From positions 1-36,631 of the forward strand of contig JAOPWJ010000032.1 of NCBI GenBank assembly GCA_025965715.1: a stretch of DNA of 36,631 nucleotides, read 5' to 3'. Each line of letters begins with the position of its first letter. The stretch's first letter is position 1. The DNA is from Blastococcus sp. Its GTDB lineage: Bacteria > Actinomycetota > Actinomycetes > Mycobacteriales > Geodermatophilaceae. Below the pieces are notes generated by a model. That model ran no database searches. It had not been told where the DNA came from and saw nothing but the letters and a program-made list of their open reading frames with translations. A program made the translations under genes and the position numbers. Of this stretch, positions 32,813 through 36,631 are shown piece after piece.

Positions 32813-33901
32813 TCAGTCGAAGAGGTGGCTGCCGCAGCCCCACTGGCCGGCGCCGCTGCGGTTGTACAGCAGCTGAGCGCGGTAGGTCTGCTCGTCCACC
32901 GAGGCCGCCGCCGGGTCGCCCGTGCCGCCGACGCCCGCCCAGGTCGACCGGGAGAACTGGTACATCCCGCGGTAGGTGCCGCTGGCACTGACGGCGTTCG
33001 GCCGGCCACCCGACTCGCACGCGGCCAGCGCCGCCCAGTTCAGGCCGTCCGCCGAGGGCTTGTTCACCGGGCGCGGCTTGGTGCCGACGGTGACGTGCTC
33101 GGCGACCGGCTGTCGGGTGACCGTCGAGGTGAGCGACTCCCGGGCCGTCTCCACGCCGTCGGTGACCGTCACGCGGAAGGTGGTGACCCGCTCACCCGGC
33201 ACGCCGGCCTGGGTCACCGTGTCGTCGCCCTCGAACGCGCTCGGGTCGGCCGTCTCCACGCGCTCGGGAGCGATCGCGGAGGGAACGTCGACCTGCGACA
33301 CCTGGACCCGGAACACCTGCAGCCGCATCTGGTCGAGGAGGGCCTGGTCCGGCCGCAGACTGGTGCGGTCCGTGGCGCCCAGTGCGATGCCCTGCTCGAC
33401 GAGCAAGTCGGCGGCCGTGCCCGCCGTGGTGGTCACGACACGCTCCTGGCCGTCGCTGACCAGCACGACGTCCTTGGGGGTGGTGATGGTGAGCTCCATG
33501 CCGTCCAGCGGCAGACGCTCGCTACGGCTTGCCGAGAGCACCAGGTCGTCGGCGCGGTACCCCAGCTGCTCCAGCGCCTGGTCGACCGACAGCGCGGTCA
33601 CGTAGACCTCGCGCGAGACGCCGTCCACGGTGAGCTGGAGGGGCCGCGCCCGGTTGAGCACCACGGTCGCACCGTCGGTGACCTGCTGGTGCACCGCCGG
33701 GAGGACGACGTCGTGCGCCGCGGGCTGCAGGTTCTCCTCCTCCAGCACCTCGCCGACCGTGTCGGCATAGGTGCCGACATGGCGCGCCTGCCCGTCGACG
33801 GTGACCGTCACGGACTTCTGGGCGAGGAGGAAGGCCAGCGAGCCACCCAGGAGTCCGAGGAGGACCAGGGCGAACAGGCCGAGCTGGAGGGAGCGTCGCA
33901 C
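32813..33901 (-). CDS. rpfB: Resuscitation-promoting factor RpfB
   Basis: An exported muralytic protein that cleaves peptidoglycan and stimulates growth from dormancy. The 362-aa product has an N-terminal membrane anchor/signal ([20 protein letters not shown], 8-27). Three DUF348 repeats follow (about 30-87, 88-143 and 145-199), then a G5 domain (about 200-275). The C-terminal RPF domain begins [12 protein letters not shown], with catalytic Glu296, and has a probable Cys295-Cys356 disulfide. It ends at FGxSHLFD-like [10 protein letters not shown] chose GTG at 33899-33901 (VRRSLQLGL); longer starts add low-complexity sequence. The ribosome site is weak (GGA, 6 nt). It is followed by rsmA and ispE. 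Confidence 0.95.
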   Translation of the reverse strand: MRRSLQLGLFALVLLGLLGGSLAFLLAQKSVTVTVDGQARHVGTYADTVGEVLEEENLQPAAHDVVLPAVHQQVTDGATVVLNRARPLQLTVDGVSREVYVTALSVDQALEQLGYRADDLVLSASRSERLPLDGMELTITTPKDVVLVSDGQERVVTTTAGTAADLLVEQGIALGATDRTSLRPDQALLDQMRLQVFRVQVSQVDVPSAIAPERVETADPSAFEGDDTVTQAGVPGERVTTFRVTVTDGVETARESLTSTVTRQPVAEHVTVGTKPRPVNKPSADGLNWAALAACESGGRPNAVSASGTYRGMYQFSRSTWAGVGGTGDPAAASVDEQTYRAQLLYNRSGAGQWGCGSHLFD

Positions 33902-34259
33902 GTCACATCCAAAGTCACAGAACCCGGGCAGGAGAGCGGGTGCGCCGTCCGGGGACGGACATCCGCCGTAACGGCTCGAGGGCGCACCGCCGCCCGGAGC
34001 GCGAGCTCGGAGCCGGTGGACGCCACCCGGGTCGATCTCCACCCCGGCTGTCGGTCACGACACGATAACGAAGATGCTGCGAGGAGCAACGGTTCGAGAC
34101 GAGTGAAGCAGCCCCCGTACGTGCGCTGGGTGGGCACGCCGATACGCACTGCGACAGACGTGCCGGGTGGGGCCCCTGGGGCGGCCCGTTATGGCCCTGT
34201 GTCGTGGGTGACTAAGGCCACAGCGGAGAACCGCCGGAACCGGGGCAAGCGGGCGCCGT
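33902..34259 (-). promoter_or_regulatory. 358-bp non-coding leader/promoter region of rpfB
   Basis: This is the longest non-coding gap in the window. On the minus strand TTGCTC (34084-34089), a 16-nt spacer and TATCGT (34062-34067) make a reasonable SigA-type promoter. It would start a leader of about 150 nt. The leader contains a CCGTC/GACGG hairpin (33945-33958). TGGCC/GGCCA arms in the distal part may end the upstream membrane-protein transcript. I see no known riboswitch consensus here. Confidence 0.45.
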
Positions 34260-35099
34260 TCAACTCGCCAGCGCGGGCGCGCTCGACCTGACCGGACGCA
34301 GCCAGGTCAGCAGGAAGCCCGCGACGCCGACACCGGCCGCCAGCGCCGAGAAGCCGCCCGCGACCAGCGCCACGGGTAGCAGGTCGACGCTGTCGGTCAC
34401 GCGGTCACCCAACTCGATGCCGCCCGCCAGCAGCAGGCTGCCCAGGGGCAGCAGTCCGAGGACGCTGGCGGCCGCGGTGGCCAGGTGGGCGGTCCAGGTC
34501 CGCAGGGCCTCGTCGACCGGGACGTCGGCGCCCTCGGCCGGCAATGGACGCAGCAGTACGCGAAGCAGGGCCACCTCGGCCAGCAGCCAGGCCAGCAGCG
34601 GAACGACGACGGACGCCCACGCCACCGCACCGGTCAGGTCCCCGGACCGCCACAGGACGACCGCCGCGACGAGTTCCGCCGCGAGCACTGCCCGCATGGT
34701 CCAGACCAGCCAGGGCGACACCAGATCGGTCCGGCGGGGACGGCGGGGCGGCGAGCTGAGCGCCCAGCGCGGGCGCGGCCGGGTCGCCTCGGCGAGCAGG
34801 ATCCCGGCCAGCAGGCCGACGGCCAGCACCGGCAGCCAGAGGAAGACCGACGCCTCCGCGAACAGGACGACGCTGGCGATGACGCCGGCCAACCCCAGCA
34901 GGAAACCGAGCCGCCGGAGCCGCCGGCCGTGCTGGGCCTGGCGGAGCAGGGTGCCGGAGCCCTCGGCGGTGGGCTCAACGAGCTCCACGGCGCCGCCGGC
35001 GACGGCCCGGCGACCAGCGGCCAGCCACCACGCCCGCGCGAGCAGCACGCCCGGCACGAGGACGGCGATGAACAAGATGACGGCGATCAGACGACCCAC
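34260..35099 (-). CDS. Multi-pass membrane protein of unknown function
   Basis: A 279-aa protein I do not recognise. About seven hydrophobic segments are visible: LIAVILFIAVLVPGVLLA near the start, then paired helices around 65-105, 130-150, 155-185, 205-230 and 243-270. Basic loops (RPRPRW, RRPRR) lie between them. It is Leu/Ala/Val-rich with no catalytic motif. The start is GTG at 35097-35099; an in-frame stop lies two codons upstream, so no longer start is possible. GGAGG is 15 nt away, further than ideal. It lies between tatD and rpfB, which are directly adjacent in many actinobacteria. Confidence 0.78.
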   Translation of the reverse strand: MGRLIAVILFIAVLVPGVLLARAWWLAAGRRAVAGGAVELVEPTAEGSGTLLRQAQHGRRLRRLGFLLGLAGVIASVVLFAEASVFLWLPVLAVGLLAGILLAEATRPRPRWALSSPPRRPRRTDLVSPWLVWTMRAVLAAELVAAVVLWRSGDLTGAVAWASVVVPLLAWLLAEVALLRVLLRPLPAEGADVPVDEALRTWTAHLATAAASVLGLLPLGSLLLAGGIELGDRVTDSVDLLPVALVAGGFSALAAGVGVAGFLLTWLRPVRSSAPALAS

Positions 35100-35217
35100 G
35101 GTTCACATTGTCGTCCTCCCGACGACACCGCGGCCACGTTCCGTCCCCCTGCTCCTCCGATCCCTTGCCGTCCCGGCTCACGAGACCCCCCGCGCCCCGC
35201 TCGTCACGAGATCCCGC

Positions 35218-36111
35218 TCAGGGAGCGCCTTCCTCCCAGGTGCCGAAGACTCGTTGCGCGGTTCTCGTCAGGTGCTCGCACAGTTCGGCGAGCTCGGTGC
35301 CGGTGACCTCGGCGAGCGCACGCACCGTGTGCGGCACCAGCCGGGAGGCGTTGGGGCGGCCACGGTGCGGCATCGGGGTGAGGAACGGCGCGTCGGTCTC
35401 CACCAGCAGCTGGTCCAGCGGGGTGAGCGCGGCGGCCTCCCGGAGGTAGCCGGCGTTGCCGAACGTCAGCGTGCCCGCGAACGACAGCACGTAGCCGCGC
35501 TGGACGCAGGCCTTCGCGAAGGCGGCGTCACCCGAGAAGCAGTGGAAGACGGTGTGCTCGGGGGCGCCCTCGTCCTCGAGCACCCGCAGGATCTCCTGGT
35601 GCGCATCCCGGTCGTGGATGACCAGGGCGACGCCGCGGTCCTTGGCGATGCGGATGTGCGCCCGGAAGGACGCCTCCTGCGCAGCCCATCCCTCGGGCCC
35701 GGTGCGGTACCTGTCGAGCCCGGTCTCCCCCACCGCCCGCACCCGCGGCCACGCCGCCAGCCGGTCGATCTCGGCCAGCGCGTCGTCGTCCGCTGCGCCG
35801 GCCTCGTTGGGATGAATCGCCACCGCGGCCAGCACGTGGGGGTGCCGGGCGGCCAGCGCGGCCGACCACCGCGAGGACGGCACGTCGACGCCCACCTGCA
35901 CCAGCCGCGGGATGCCGACGGCAGCCGCCGCCGCGATCTCGGCATCGACGTCGCCGTCCGACGCCCACTCCCCGTGCTCGTCGCCGGCCGGCCGCTCCCC
36001 GAGGACGATGTCCAGGTGGGTGTGGCTGTCCAGGGCCGGCGAGGGCAGCGGCTCCGGGGACGGCGGCGGCTCCCCCCGCCGGTTGGCACGGGCGCTGGTC
36101 GAGCGGCTCAT
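35218..36111 (-). CDS. tatD: TatD-family metal-dependent deoxyribonuclease
   Basis: A 297-aa amidohydrolase-fold DNase. Metal ligands are in place: DSHTHLD (28-34, His30/His32), AVGETGLD (126-133, Glu129), VIHDRDAH (164-171, His166), HCFSGD (190-195, His190), and LLVETDAPFLTP with Asp240. The first ~25 residues are Arg/Pro-rich. The start is ATG at 36109-36111, overlapping the metG stop (ATGA). The family acts in DNA repair and nucleic-acid turnover. Confidence 0.95.
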   Translation of the reverse strand: MSRSTSARANRRGEPPPSPEPLPSPALDSHTHLDIVLGERPAGDEHGEWASDGDVDAEIAAAAAVGIPRLVQVGVDVPSSRWSAALAARHPHVLAAVAIHPNEAGAADDDALAEIDRLAAWPRVRAVGETGLDRYRTGPEGWAAQEASFRAHIRIAKDRGVALVIHDRDAHQEILRVLEDEGAPEHTVFHCFSGDAAFAKACVQRGYVLSFAGTLTFGNAGYLREAAALTPLDQLLVETDAPFLTPMPHRGRPNASRLVPHTVRALAEVTGTELAELCEHLTRTAQRVFGTWEEGAP

Positions 36112-36631
36112 GCGCCTTCCAGGCGGGCGAGCTCCTCGTCCACGATCGAGGGGTCGAGCTTGGTGAAGATCGGCGTCGGCGCAGCGAGCGGCGTGCCCGA
36201 CGGCGGCAGTGCGGTGGATCCCCAGCCGGCCTGCCCGTCGTCGTAGGGCCCGGTGATGATCGGGTACGGCGAGCCGTCGTCCAGGTCCGTCACCTCGTGG
36301 ATCTCCGGCTGCACCGACCAGACGCCGGTGCCGCCGAGCAGCTCGTGCACCTTCTGCGCCGAGTGCGGGAGGAACGGGCTCAGCAGGGTGTTGCAGTCCT
36401 TGATCGCCTGCAGTGCGGTGTGCAGGACGGTGTCCCGGCGGGCCGGGTCCTCCTTCAGCTTCCACGGCGCCTGGTCCGACAGGTACTTGTTCGCCTCGCC
36501 GACGACCCGCATCGCCTCGCCGATCGCGGCCTTCTGCCGGTTCCGCGAGAGCAGGTCACCGATCGGGGCGAAGGCGCCGGAGGTCGTCGCCAGCAGCGCG
36601 CGGTCGCCCTCGGTCAGCTCACCCGGCGTCG
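36108..36631 (-). CDS. metG: Methionyl-tRNA synthetase, C-terminal part (gene runs off the window)
   Basis: About 173 C-terminal residues of MetRS: the helical anticodon-binding domain (EANKYLSDQAPWKLKEDP, CNTLLSPFLPHSAQKVHELL), ending at DEELARLEGA. There is no C-terminal EMAPII-like tRNA-binding domain, as is normal in actinobacterial enzymes. The stop overlaps the tatD ATG. It is the first gene of the metG-tatD-rpfB-rsmA-ispE arrangement. Confidence 0.95.
   Translation of the reverse strand, partial: TPGELTEGDRALLATTSGAFAPIGDLLSRNRQKAAIGEAMRVVGEANKYLSDQAPWKLKEDPARRDTVLHTALQAIKDCNTLLSPFLPHSAQKVHELLGGTGVWSVQPEIHEVTDLDDGSPYPIITGPYDDGQAGWGSTALPPSGTPLAAPTPIFTKLDPSIVDEELARLEGA

Overview
The window is very GC-rich, uses GTG/ATG starts freely, and has almost no non-coding space. 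Its gene content (rpfB with DUF348/G5/RPF domains, the metG-tatD-rpfB-rsmA-ispE and glmU-prs-rplY-pth blocks, and an mfd close to a TetR gene) is that of a free-living actinobacterium. Geodermatophilaceae or a near relative is my best guess, by inference only, since no marker in the window settles the family.

Layout. (1) 1-1607: the 5' part of mfd on the minus strand. (2) 1720-10489: secreted and membrane proteins. These are two GH-A-like glycoside hydrolases on either side of a TauE/SafE-type permease, and two paralogous secreted beta-propeller proteins, one with an added PKD domain and C-terminal beta-sandwich. The second hydrolase (4228-5199) is preceded by a clear ydaO/yuaA-type c-di-AMP riboswitch. 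A 14-bp tandem repeat and a perfect 12-bp terminator hairpin separate the hydrolase from the propellers. (3) 10758-24506: a surface-glycan locus. It holds a Wzz/BY-kinase-like protein with a degenerate kinase domain, an O-antigen ligase/polymerase-like protein, an APH-fold kinase, a Wzx-like flippase, a WecG/TagA/CpsF glycosyltransferase, a GT2 glycosyltransferase, a polyprenyl-phosphate sugar-phosphate transferase, and four different sulfotransferases. Seven plus-strand genes form an unbroken chain of 4-nt stop/start overlaps. (4) 24699-28990: housekeeping genes pth, rplY/ctc, prs, glmU and tRNA-Gln(UUG), all on the minus strand. (5) 29220-30918: a membrane fatty-acid desaturase and a TetR regulator, with a palindrome upstream of the desaturase. 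(6) 30953-36631: ispE, rsmA, rpfB, a multi-pass membrane protein of unknown function, tatD and the 3' end of metG, all on the minus strand.

How it fits together. The phosphotransferase would load the first sugar on a polyprenyl carrier, and the two glycosyltransferases could add one sugar each. The flippase, the Wzy/WaaL-like protein and the Wzz-like protein would export and polymerise or ligate the product, and up to four sulfotransferases could decorate it. I read this as a sulfated cell-surface polysaccharide or glycolipid system. It lies between two conserved housekeeping blocks (pth and mfd) and is bordered by secreted glycan-active proteins, one of which appears to be under c-di-AMP control. 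The chemistry of the product and the sulfation itself are inferred and cannot be read from the sequence. No PAPS synthesis genes are present in the window.
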